64,000 nt of DNA. Source: JAJRVM01 sp041752115. GTDB lineage: Bacteria > Planctomycetota > Planctomycetia > Pirellulales > Pirellulaceae. The translations under genes and the position numbers were made by a program. Within the stretch, counting starts at the first letter, position 1; every line of letters begins with the position of its first letter. Below the pieces are notes generated by a model. It saw only the letters and a list, made by a program, of their open reading frames with translations. It made no database searches and had not been told where the DNA came from. The stretch covers positions 20,142-84,141 of the forward strand of contig JBGSHS010000043.1 in the NCBI GenBank assembly GCA_041752115.1, written 5' to 3'. Positions 42,590 through 51,669 of the stretch are shown here, in pieces.

Positions 42590-45500
42590 TTACGGTGCGA
42601 AATCGACCATCAGGGTGCTCATGGTCTCGCAGAGGGCGCCGCCTGTAATCACCGCTCGAAACAGAACTGGATACCCTTCGACGTGAAATGTGTCTGTGCC
42701 GGCTCCCAAGGTGACGACGGCAGACCAGTAGCGACCATCCTTGTCGCGGCCGGCCTTGAGCAGCTGTACGTATGGTTCGCCGTTAATGCGCACCGGCTGA
42801 TACGTTGCGTCACGCTGAAGTTCCACCACGGCATCGATTGCCGGTTCGTTCAGGAAGAGCTGAAAGAGCAGTCGATCGCCCAATTTCAAGACCCTTGGCA
42901 ACGGCGTACCGTCTGCCATGGTCACCAGTAGTCCGTCGGTTGGCTGCTGAGTCAGGCGGAGATCCGTAAACGCGTAGTCGATGTCCTTCATTACGTAGAT
43001 ACCCAACAGAGCCTGTGGGGAACCTGCCTGGCGGAACCAGTCGTGCAGGGCATGCGTGTCGACCGTGTAGCGACCGGGCTTCAGGGTCTGTACGGCGGAT
43101 CGAGCTGCCGTATTTCCTCCCGGATCGTTGAGCGCGACGGTGAGCCACTTGTAGCCATCACCTTGGATCTCAGGGACAGTCAACTGCAGGCAGCGGTAAT
43201 CACTCGAATACGGTACCAGGCGGTTCATGGAGGCATATCCCACAGAACTGGTCGCCGTGCATCGCAGGCAGCGGGCCGCGTCATCATACCGAGCGTGAAA
43301 CTCCGCAGGATTCAAGGCCCACGCGAGGTCAGAACCTTCGTGAAGTCGCGGTTTCTGCTCGAAGTGCGAAAAATCCTCTCGCCATAGCGGCAACACGGTG
43401 GTCGCAGTGGCCGGTCCGCTGCCGGTCTCCACCGTGAGTTCGTCAGCCGGACTAGAACCAATCACGGGCAACGGAATATTACCGTCGCCACCGGGATCGG
43501 CGTAGGCCTCGATTTCCCGCACCATGGCCTGTGCCACCGAAGATTCTGCGCGCAGCGTCCGAGCCACCAATCGTACTTTGAGCGCCGAGACCGGCGTGGC
43601 CAGGCGGTGCTCGACCACGTCCTGTTGGTTGCCACGGACTTCAGCCGTGAAGACCGAACCTTCAGCAGTACGGAACTGTAGATCATAATCCAACAGGTTC
43701 GGAGTGTGGAGCACTATGCGGTGAATCGACTGAGGTTCCGGCAGGGCCAGTTCAATCCACTGCGGCAACGGAGCGTGGGTCACATACCACCCTTCGTCGT
43801 CGGTGATGCCATTGATGGCGTAGTAGAAGAACTGTGCGTACCAGGGCGTTGTACCACTCGATGCACGCGCTGTCACGCCCCGGCTGACGTGCAACAGATT
43901 ACCCGCTTTGGCCGACGATTGTTCGAAAGCCATAATCTCGTCTTCGATGTGACGGATGGTCGGCAGTATGAGGCAGCGTGGGTCATCTGTGTACACGTGT
44001 CCTTCTCCGGCCGGAATATCGTCGACAAATCCTCGTTGGTGAATCGACACACTGCGAGCTTCGCTTGCCACATGCAGCTGTGCCATTGTCAAGAGCGGGT
44101 GTTGGACCGATATGCGCCGCGCGACCGAATCGCCATTCATTACGATCAGTGCCAGGTGACGGTCATGTGTGCCAATCCACGACAAGATACGTGGAATTGA
44201 CGACGCGCTGGTGTCGTCGTGCGTGACGGGTGAACCTTGGACAGAGGCGTCCGTCGGTGGTGAGAATACCTTCACGCACAGCGGCTCTCCGGTCAGCGGC
44301 GTGCTTGTTCCCGTGAGCGATTGTTCATGCAAGAACGGTTCCAGGTAGCGGACTTCACGCCACAGATGGGGTAGACCGATACGGAGCCTCGGTTCCGGCA
44401 GGAAGAAGTCGCTGACGTATCCGAGGAACCCGCGTCCGCCGGCGGTCAGCGTCGCCAGGTATTGGCCACGCATCACTCGGTAGGGATAGGGGAGACCTGA
44501 GCTGAATTCACCGGTGAAGTGCGTGTGCTGTGCGCAGTGCCAGGGAGTAATCATTAAGCCTTGGCCGCCGCCTCGGGCACGATTCGCCCGTGCAAGAAAG
44601 TCCGGTACGTAACTCGGTTTGGGGCTGTACGGATCCGGCACGAGGATGTCACAGCAGCGCACTCCCATCGCATCAATGCCATCGAGCGTATCGTTGGTGA
44701 CGATGACCGGGTGAAAGGGATCCAGTTCGCGAATTGTCTGGTAATAGGCTTCCAGGTAATCGGCCCGAAACTGGTTGATCTCTGGTTCGTCGGCGATGTA
44801 CCAGCCGAACAGGCCAGGTTCATCGCGCAGCAGGTCGATCATCTTGCGCAGCAGTTCACGACACTCGGCGCTGGGAGCCGCAAGCCGGGTGTGTTCCCCT
44901 GGCACGGGGTGATGCGGGTCTTTCCACAACTCAAAAGCGTACAACAGGCGCCCCGGCTCCAGATCCACGATCGTGCGAATGCCGTGCTCCGTGAACAGTT
45001 GGCTGACGGGTGACCGATCGGGATAGAAGACCACCACAGCTGTCTGGAGGTTTTGGAGTTGCAGTACTTCCGGTCGCGGGTCATCCAAGCGAACGGCGCC
45101 GTACCAGCCGATCTGAATGGACGGCTGTCCATTCACCATCAGGTTTCCATGTTCGTCGACACGCACTTCGCTGCCTGGCGCGCGGTCAAGTTTGCGGACA
45201 GAAACCTGCGATACGGCAACCTCCCTGCCATCCGGTGCCAGAGCGGAAACCACCACCGTGTAGTTCCCGGCAGCTAACGCTCGGCCGTCGAACCGCAACG
45301 GATCCGTTGGCTTCAGACCGGGGCCAACCGCGGCCAGTTCATGCTGGTCAGCGTCCAGCAGCCGGGCGTGGATGTCCCGGACGTCGGCCTGCAGAGTGGC
45401 GGGAAGTTGGACGCTCAGAACCATGGACTGGTCGGCCTGTGTGGCATAAATGGTCTGTCGATAGGGAGGAAGTTGGACTTCAAGCTGCATCGTCTCGCTG

Positions 45501-45625
45501 GTCTGCGCCCACGCCGATGCGGCCGGCAACGCGAACCACATGAGCCAGCTCGTCAGCCATCGTTGCCGGCGAAACGCGTTACTGCGACATGCGGCGGACT
45601 GCAGATCGATGCTGGAGATCGCCAT
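42590..45625 (-). CDS. Large secreted TIM-barrel glycosidase-like protein with F5/8-type domain
   Basis: Using the ATG at 45625 the product has 1011 residues and an N-terminal signal (WLTSWLMWFALPAASAWA, about residues 23-40). A beta-sandwich comes first (about 45-165), then GNLMVNGQPSIQIGWYGA, which opens a TIM barrel with LFGWYIADEPEINQF near residue 275, the Asp-Glu-Pro acid motif, and YVPDFLARANRARGGG. Past the barrel a discoidin-like domain reads WIELALPEPQSIHRIVLHTPN...VREIEAYAD (about 670-770), typical of F5/8 C carbohydrate binding. A further beta-rich part ends the protein. No exact GH family is assigned. An extracellular or periplasmic polysaccharide is the likely substrate. Confidence 0.72.
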   Translation of the reverse strand: MAISSIDLQSAACRSNAFRRQRWLTSWLMWFALPAASAWAQTSETMQLEVQLPPYRQTIYATQADQSMVLSVQLPATLQADVRDIHARLLDADQHELAAVGPGLKPTDPLRFDGRALAAGNYTVVVSALAPDGREVAVSQVSVRKLDRAPGSEVRVDEHGNLMVNGQPSIQIGWYGAVRLDDPRPEVLQLQNLQTAVVVFYPDRSPVSQLFTEHGIRTIVDLEPGRLLYAFELWKDPHHPVPGEHTRLAAPSAECRELLRKMIDLLRDEPGLFGWYIADEPEINQFRADYLEAYYQTIRELDPFHPVIVTNDTLDGIDAMGVRCCDILVPDPYSPKPSYVPDFLARANRARGGGQGLMITPWHCAQHTHFTGEFSSGLPYPYRVMRGQYLATLTAGGRGFLGYVSDFFLPEPRLRIGLPHLWREVRYLEPFLHEQSLTGTSTPLTGEPLCVKVFSPPTDASVQGSPVTHDDTSASSIPRILSWIGTHDRHLALIVMNGDSVARRISVQHPLLTMAQLHVASEARSVSIHQRGFVDDIPAGEGHVYTDDPRCLILPTIRHIEDEIMAFEQSSAKAGNLLHVSRGVTARASSGTTPWYAQFFYYAINGITDDEGWYVTHAPLPQWIELALPEPQSIHRIVLHTPNLLDYDLQFRTAEGSVFTAEVRGNQQDVVEHRLATPVSALKVRLVARTLRAESSVAQAMVREIEAYADPGGDGNIPLPVIGSSPADELTVETGSGPATATTVLPLWREDFSHFEQKPRLHEGSDLAWALNPAEFHARYDDAARCLRCTATSSVGYASMNRLVPYSSDYRCLQLTVPEIQGDGYKWLTVALNDPGGNTAARSAVQTLKPGRYTVDTHALHDWFRQAGSPQALLGIYVMKDIDYAFTDLRLTQQPTDGLLVTMADGTPLPRVLKLGDRLLFQLFLNEPAIDAVVELQRDATYQPVRINGEPYVQLLKAGRDKDGRYWSAVVTLGAGTDTFHVEGYPVLFRAVITGGALCETMSTLMVDFAP

Positions 45626-46176
45626 GAGAGTCAGGCTCCCGGGATTGGTACGGCAGCCTCGCTCGGGAGACACCGAGCAAGGCAATTTGGAGGCATGTAA
45701 TCATACACGTCGGCAGCACTAATCTGAACTCGTTTGAGCAAGTCTTTCCACACCGTCGGGAAGCGAGGCGAACGTGGGCCGCATCCTGACTACCAAAGTG
45801 ACGCGGATGAGCCGGATCAGGAACTGGTATCTTGCCGCGATTCGACAAAAGTGGGCATTGGCACGGCTGTCTCCCAGCGGCGAGGGGCCGTCTCTCCAGC
45901 ATGGGACAATTCACGGCAGTCCGGCAGCTGAGCATTCACAGCGGACCGGCAAGTCGACCGCTTCCGGCAGGGGACGCAATCTGAGAAGCGTGTCAGCCGT
46001 CACAGGATCACTGCCAGCCATGAGCTGGACGAAGCGCTTCCCGTCGTTTCGGCCTGTGGCATGCTCCGAAAATGCCGATTGTGCATCCGGAGCCCCAAGG
46101 AAAGCCCCACCCTGGCCAGAGCGTGAACTATGGTTTCAAAAAGGCTCAAGTCGCTTACCAGAAGAGGGAGGTGGGA
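45626..46176. other. Divergent intergenic region
   Basis: These 551 bases separate the large glycosidase (minus) from the STAS gene (plus). The frame of the STAS gene is open upstream to an ATG at 46072, but the sequence before 46177 is not domain-like. Nothing else is recognisable. Confidence 0.5.
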
Positions 46177-46515
46177 ATGGACATTCAGTCGAGATCGGGC
46201 GAAGATTACACGGCGATCGAAATCCGCGGGCGATTAGACGCCACGTCCGCTCCGGACGCGGAGGAAGCCATGACCGACGCGATTCAGCGAGGGGTAACAC
46301 GCCTGGTGATCAATCTTGCGGCCACCGACTATGTCAGTAGTGCCGGACTGCGCGTTCTGCTGGCCACAGCCAAACGCCTATCACGGCAAGGCGGCCAACT
46401 GGTCTTGTGTGAGTTGCAGGACGGGGTCCGAGAAGTATTTGAGATCAGCGGCCTGTTGACCGTTCTCTCTGTTGCCCAGACCGAGGCGACGGCACACTCA
46501 CTCGTGACGGCGTGA
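46177..46515 (+). CDS. STAS-domain anti-sigma factor antagonist
   Basis: Started at 46177 behind a strong purine-rich ribosome site (AGAGGGAGGTGGGA), the product has 112 residues, the standard length of RsbV/SpoIIAA antagonists. The fold signature is present: IEIRGRLDATSAPDAEEAM, LVINLAATDYVSSAGLRVLLATAKRL (Ser-Ser-Ala is the usual phosphorylation site) and LVLCELQDGVREVFEISGLLTVL. When unphosphorylated it would bind an anti-sigma kinase and free a sigma factor or other output. The next gene in the same direction encodes a phosphatase joined to a kinase-type ATPase domain, its natural partner, so the two are likely one switch module. Confidence 0.93.
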   Translation: MDIQSRSGEDYTAIEIRGRLDATSAPDAEEAMTDAIQRGVTRLVINLAATDYVSSAGLRVLLATAKRLSRQGGQLVLCELQDGVREVFEISGLLTVLSVAQTEATAHSLVTA

Positions 46516-46681
46516 CGTGACATGTCCAGGCAATGCGATGTGCCCTCTGGCTGCGCTCAGGGCTGGACGCCGGGGCGATCGTCACGTGACCACCCTATGT
46601 CGGTCGTGGAGTTGTTGACTTGTCACGCTGATCTGCGTGTGGCGCCGCGTGGCGACACGTTGGTGGCGCGGGAGGGAGTGG

Positions 46682-49078
46682 ATGAATAGTCCGTTCAGCC
46701 GCTCTCTCGGGCGCCGCATGGCCGCACTGATCCTGTTGGGAGCAGGCTGCGTCCTGACGCTGGTACTCGGCTACAGTTACCTTACCCAGCGTGCGCGGGT
46801 ACTGACGACCGCGGCACGGGAAGGCGACGCGCTGGCACAGTCTGTGGTGTTTCAGATCGAAGCGTCGTTGGGTCGCGCGGAGGCCCTTGTGCAGCAGGTG
46901 GCTCTTCTGCTGGAGCCTGAGCGTCAGGGACGCAGTGAGAGTATTGAACTCATTCAACGCACACTCGAAGCTCATCCCGCGATGTTCGGCATGGCCGTCG
47001 CACTCAGCGACGCGACGGAGTCCCAGGCCGACTTCCGCATGCTGTACGGTTTTCGCCACGACGGCACGATCTCCGTGGGGGATCGGAAGTCTCCGTTTGA
47101 GGACTATCAGCACGATTGGTTCTATCTGCCGTATCTTCTTCAGCAGCCCATGTGGATTGAACCGTATTTCGACTCTGACGCACAAGCGTTAATGGTGACC
47201 TACTCCGTTCCGGTACTGCGCGCGGAGGAAGTCGTCGCGGTCGTCACCTGTGATCTGTCGCTGGACGAAATCCGTGACTTGCTCAGTGCGTTGCCGTTGG
47301 GAGACGGCGGGCAGGCTGTGCTCCTGTCGCAACGCGGTACCTTCATCGCGCATCCCAACAGCGAATGGGTCATGCGCGAGACGATCTTCAGCATCGCGGA
47401 GTCGCAGTCGGACCCGCTCACTGCGCAATCGATGAAGCAGTTGGGCGATGGCATGTTGAGCGGTGTGGCCGGGCATCAGCGTTACCGGCAACCGTTCAGC
47501 GACGAGATGGCTTACATGTATTACCGCTGTGTTCCGTCGACCGGCTGGGCATTCGGTGTCGTCCGTCCAGAAGCGCAAGTGCTGGCACCGCTGATGCGCC
47601 TCAACCAGATCAGCGCCTTGGTGGCCCTGTTGGGCCTGCTTCTGCTGTTGGTTCCGGCGATGGGGATCGCGTGGTCGGTGTCCCGCCCCCTGGGTCGCTT
47701 GGCGGATGCCGCTCAACGCATTGCCGTGGGCAACTTCGACGTGGCCTTGCCTGCCGTGCACACCCGCGACGAAGTGGCTCGACTGACGGGGGCGTTCGAA
47801 CAGATGCGGTGCGATCTGCGCCGATACATCGACGATCTGACCGCCAGCACAGCCGCCAAGGAACGGGTGGCCGGCGAATTGTCCGCGGCGCGCGAGATCC
47901 AGATGAGTATCGTACCGAAGCTGTTTCCTCCCTTCCCTTGTCGGCCCGAAATCGATCTGCACGCCATGCTGCTACCTGCTCTGGAGGTCGGCGGAGATCT
48001 CTACGATTTCGCTCTGCTCGACGAGGACCATCTCTATGTGGCGATCGGGGATGTGTCGGGCAAAGGGGTACCTGCCTCCCTGCTCATGGCCGTCGGCAAG
48101 ACACTGCTGAAATCCACCGTGCAGAATGTGCGTGATCCGGCGCGCGCGCTGGCGCACGTGAATGCCGAACTGGAGAAGGGGAACGACTCCTGCATGTTCA
48201 TCACGATGTTCTGCGGCATCCTCAACTTGAACAGCGGGGACTTCCTCTATGCCAACGCCGGGCACAACCCGCCGCTGGTGGTCCACGGCGACCGTACCGT
48301 TGGGCAACTGAATGATCCCCCTGATGTGATCGTGGGCGTTTCCTCGGACGCGAATTACCAAGTGCACAGCCGGCGTCTGGACCCCGGAGATCTGCTGCTG
48401 CTGTTTACCGACGGCGTGACTGAGGCGATGAACTCCAGTGGCGAGCAGTTCGGAGACAGCCGCTTGCGGGAGTTGGTCCAACAGGAAGGTCACCGAGGAG
48501 CTCAGCAGGTGCTAGAGTGCCTGGGGCGAGCGGTGCGGGCCCATGCCGCACAGGCGGCCCAGTCCGACGACATCACCGCTCTGGCCGTTCGCTATCAAGG
48601 CGCTGCGGACGGCGGGAATGATACCCGGCAGCCTCCCTGTGCCGACCAGGAAGCGGATGCGTCGCTGACACTCCGCAATCAACTGGATGAACTTCCGCGA
48701 CTACGCGATTGGATTGGGGAGACAGGGAGTCGCTGGGAGTTATCGGAGACACTGCGATCACGGCTCAACCTGCTGCTGGAAGAGTGGCTGGTCAATGTGA
48801 TCTCCTACGCTTACGGGGATGCTGAAGAGCATTTGATCGAGTTGAGGATGTGGCGAGTCGGCGATGAATTGCGCGTGGAGGTTTCCGACGACGGGCGACC
48901 TTTTGATCCCACGGCCCAGGCCCGGGCCGACACGTCTCTGCCACTGGAACATCGTCCGATCGGCGGTTTGGGAATACACCTGATGCGCCAGACGACGGAT
49001 CAGTTCCTGTACCGTCGCCAACAGGAGCGTAACGTCATCACGCTCGTGCTGGCCCTCGCTCAAGACCGCGGGCGATGA
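46682..49078 (+). CDS. Membrane PP2C phosphatase fused to RsbW-like kinase domain
   Basis: The ATG at 46682 follows GGGAGGGAG; the product has 798 residues. TM1 is at about 14-34 and TM2 at about 318-340, enclosing a periplasmic dCache-type sensor (MFGMAVALSDATESQADFRM, YLPYLLQQPMWIEPYFD). A HAMP domain follows (SVSRPLGRLADAAQRI), then a linker helix, a SpoIIE/RsbU-type PP2C domain with metal-binding Asp residues (GGDLYDF, IGDVSGKG), and a C-terminal HATPase of the RsbW type (EEWLVNVISYAY, SDDGRPFDP, GGLGIHLM). It would dephosphorylate the STAS protein encoded just upstream and also bear an antagonist-kinase domain, so sensor, phosphatase and kinase are one polypeptide. It is separated by 166 bases from the STAS gene. 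Confidence 0.92.
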   Translation: MNSPFSRSLGRRMAALILLGAGCVLTLVLGYSYLTQRARVLTTAAREGDALAQSVVFQIEASLGRAEALVQQVALLLEPERQGRSESIELIQRTLEAHPAMFGMAVALSDATESQADFRMLYGFRHDGTISVGDRKSPFEDYQHDWFYLPYLLQQPMWIEPYFDSDAQALMVTYSVPVLRAEEVVAVVTCDLSLDEIRDLLSALPLGDGGQAVLLSQRGTFIAHPNSEWVMRETIFSIAESQSDPLTAQSMKQLGDGMLSGVAGHQRYRQPFSDEMAYMYYRCVPSTGWAFGVVRPEAQVLAPLMRLNQISALVALLGLLLLLVPAMGIAWSVSRPLGRLADAAQRIAVGNFDVALPAVHTRDEVARLTGAFEQMRCDLRRYIDDLTASTAAKERVAGELSAAREIQMSIVPKLFPPFPCRPEIDLHAMLLPALEVGGDLYDFALLDEDHLYVAIGDVSGKGVPASLLMAVGKTLLKSTVQNVRDPARALAHVNAELEKGNDSCMFITMFCGILNLNSGDFLYANAGHNPPLVVHGDRTVGQLNDPPDVIVGVSSDANYQVHSRRLDPGDLLLLFTDGVTEAMNSSGEQFGDSRLRELVQQEGHRGAQQVLECLGRAVRAHAAQAAQSDDITALAVRYQGAADGGNDTRQPPCADQEADASLTLRNQLDELPRLRDWIGETGSRWELSETLRSRLNLLLEEWLVNVISYAYGDAEEHLIELRMWRVGDELRVEVSDDGRPFDPTAQARADTSLPLEHRPIGGLGIHLMRQTTDQFLYRRQQERNVITLVLALAQDRGR

Positions 49079-49139
49079 CCGACAGACGCCGAGAGCCGGC
49101 GCGCTGGCCGGGCCGAACGGGGCGGGTGCGAGCTGCCGC

Positions 49140-50450
49140 CTACAGCAGTCGCATGGTTTCCGCTTCCCGCAACAGATCGTCGCGGAACTTGGGGTGCGCG
49201 ATGCTGATGATGGCCAAGGCCCGTTCCCGAACCGATTTCTGTTTCAGATCGACCAGGCCGTATTCGGTGGCGAGGTAGTGTACATCCATGCGTGGCGTCG
49301 TGACCGTGGCGCCCGTCTCCAGACGCGGTACGACTCGCGAGATCTGTCCGTCCTTGGCGGTCGAATAGAAAGCCATAATCGACATGCCTCCCTGGGAGGC
49401 ATACGCGCCGCGCACGAAATCGAGCTGTCCTCCGGTGCCACTGTACTGAACTCCGTCGATCGACTCGGCATTGCATTGACCCGTCAAGTCGACTTCCAGA
49501 ATCGAGTTCACGGCGACCATGCGGTCGTTGCGGGCGATGATTCCCGGGTCCATCACGTAGGAGGAGGGATAGCATTCCATACTGGGGTTGTCATGCATCA
49601 GGTCAAACGTGTCGCGGGTACCGTAGGCCACGGAAAAGACGTGGCGGCGGGGATGGAGCGTTTTGCGGCTTCCATTGGCCGCGCCGCAGCGGATGAGTTC
49701 CGCCATGCCCGGTCCGAACAGCTCCGTGTGGATGCCGAGGTTCCAGCGGTCCTTCAGGAACGGACAGAGCGCGTTGGGTAAACTGCCGATCCCCAGCTGC
49801 AAGGTCGCTTCTTCGGGAACGATGTCGGCGATGAGCTGTCCGATCGTGTCATCTTCCGGACGAGGCTTGGCGGCCGGCATCTCCAGGATCGGCTCGTGAT
49901 TCTCGACGACCATATCGACTTCGGAAACGTGAATCAGATTATCGCCGAAAACCCGCGGCATCGTCGGATTCGACTCCACGATCACTTTCTTACTGCAACG
50001 CGCTGCGGGAGAAATGAACCCGTTACAGACGCCGAAGCTGAAGTAACCGGCGTTGTCCATGGCCGAGACGGTCGTCACGACCGTGTCGACATTCAGATGT
50101 TCCTCGATCAGGCGAGGAACCTGGTGCAGGTAGGACGGAATAAACTGTACCAGCCCCACCGCCGATTGCCGGCGTGCGGCCGCGCTGACAAACCAGGAAT
50201 AGGCCTCGACGCAGTCGATCAGGTCAATTGCCAGATACGTGCTGGCGGCCGTCTGATAGGGATTGAATGAGTAGATCTTGACGCGTGACAGCTCTCCCGC
50301 TCGCAGACGGTCCGCCAGAGCAGCCAACAGCGCGGGAGGTTCGGTGACCCCGATGCCGTGCACGATCGTTTCGTGATCGCGAACCACGGACATTGCCTCA
50401 GCCGCCGTCCGAAGCTTCTTCTGATACTGCGCCAAATGGTCATTCGACAT
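49140..50450 (-). CDS. Acetyl-CoA hydrolase/transferase family (4-hydroxybutyrate CoA-transferase-like)
   Basis: The ATG at 50450 is preceded by GAGGAAG; the product has 436 residues, the usual length. Family hallmarks are QLGIGSLPNAL (CoA-binding loop) and NLGIHTELFGPG, where Glu243 corresponds to the catalytic glutamate that forms the thioester in family I CoA-transferases. Later, QYSGTGGQLDFVRGAYAS is the conserved GxGGQxDF motif. It transfers CoA between short-chain carboxylic acids or hydrolyses acyl-CoA in the cytoplasm. Which acid it uses cannot be told from sequence alone. It is a single gene with no linked metabolic gene in the window. Confidence 0.92.
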   Translation of the reverse strand: MSNDHLAQYQKKLRTAAEAMSVVRDHETIVHGIGVTEPPALLAALADRLRAGELSRVKIYSFNPYQTAASTYLAIDLIDCVEAYSWFVSAAARRQSAVGLVQFIPSYLHQVPRLIEEHLNVDTVVTTVSAMDNAGYFSFGVCNGFISPAARCSKKVIVESNPTMPRVFGDNLIHVSEVDMVVENHEPILEMPAAKPRPEDDTIGQLIADIVPEEATLQLGIGSLPNALCPFLKDRWNLGIHTELFGPGMAELIRCGAANGSRKTLHPRRHVFSVAYGTRDTFDLMHDNPSMECYPSSYVMDPGIIARNDRMVAVNSILEVDLTGQCNAESIDGVQYSGTGGQLDFVRGAYASQGGMSIMAFYSTAKDGQISRVVPRLETGATVTTPRMDVHYLATEYGLVDLKQKSVRERALAIISIAHPKFRDDLLREAETMRLL

Positions 50451-50838
50451 GTTCGCTTCCTCAGGACAAAGACGCGTCACTTCCGTCTCGCCTCACATTC
50501 CGGCCAAACGACGCGACGGGAGCATTCGACGGACGTTGCGATCTCTCGACCGAGCGTCCACTGGTTCCGTGCGCGTATCGGCCCACTCGCCCGGACGCGT
50601 ACAGGGAATCGGCTAGCCCAGCCCGAGATTTCCGGAGAAACGGTGGAACAGCGGTAAGATTAGCGATTGTGCAGGATCTGATTACAGCCGGTACCACGCG
50701 CTGTATGCAAGGCACGCAACCCGGTGGAAGGTGTTGGCAGCCTTGGGCTTGGCACGGTGATGCGGCCTCTGTCACAATGCGGACTCCGGTACGCGACTCA
50801 GAACCAAGGCAGGCCCCCACAACAAAAGGCTGACCATT
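50451..50838. other. Divergent intergenic region
   Basis: The 388 bases separate the CoA-transferase gene (minus) from the broken PQQ-propeller gene (plus). No gene, repeat or hairpin of the types listed elsewhere is evident. Confidence 0.5.
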
Positions 50839-51497
50839 TTGTCTTCGAATCAATTAAGCAGGGCCTGGTGCTCAACTGCCCTCATGTTGCTGGCCGGACA
50901 GGTTGCCGCAGAAGACTGGCCTCATTGGCGTGGCCTCTCACGGACCGCCGTGGTGCGCGAACGCTCGGGATGGCAGGGCCGGCAGTGGCTGTCGCTGGAC
51001 GATGTACTCTGGACCAGCGACGTGGGACAAGGAGCCTCGTCACCCGTTGTCGCGAACAGGCGGGTCTACACGCTTGGCTGGGTCAACGACCAGGATCGTG
51101 TGGTCTGCCTTGACCTGGATACCGGCCACGAGATCTGGTCCGCGTCGTATCCGGCACCGCTGCACGGACGCCACGCGACCGGTGACGAGGGGCTTCACGA
51201 TGGTCCGACCTCCACGCCCGCGCTGGATGTATCAGATGGGCGGCTGTATACGCTGAGCGTCGACGGCGACTTGAAATCGTGGGATAGCACTAACGGCAGG
51301 CTCACCTGGTCTTTGAACCTGTATGAGAAGTACAATGTGCCACAACGGCCGCGGATCGGACGATCCGGCCGACGCGATTACGGGTATACTTTCTCGCCAC
51401 TGGTGTACCAGGTGTCTGGCCACACGTCGTCCTCTCCAATGGCCGGTTGATCTGCAAGGACCGCACCGGACACATGGTGTGCCTGCCGGTAAAATGA
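50839..51497 (+). pseudogene. Secreted PQQ-propeller (BamB-like) gene with internal deletion
   Basis: The front is intact: a signal peptide (LMLLAGQVAAEDW), then the planctomycete opening WPHWRGLSRTA, and propeller blades SPVVANRRVYTLGWVNDQDRVVCLDLDTGHEIW and TPALDVSDGRLYTLSVDGDLKSWDSTNGRLTW. At about 51410 the frame changes: GVWPHVVLSNGRLICKDRTG continues in another frame to a stop at 51495-51497, and this is the normal last blade of the same family (SNGRLICKDRTGHMVCLPV). The middle blades, probably about half the protein (members usually have 400 or more residues), are gone. The original frame stops at 51450. It is a clear decayed gene, and was probably a periplasmic propeller once. Confidence 0.85.
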
Positions 51498-51669
51498 AGC
51501 TGCACGAAAGAGGATCACTGAAGCCACGCCACGGTCGAAAAAGCCCGACAAGACAAGCGGTTGTCGTGCGGTACCACGTTCGTTCCACAGTGGATGTGAC
51601 AGGGGTGTGTTAACCAGTTTGGTTGTTGAGAACCAGCGCAATAGAGTATTTCACACATAGGAGTGAACC

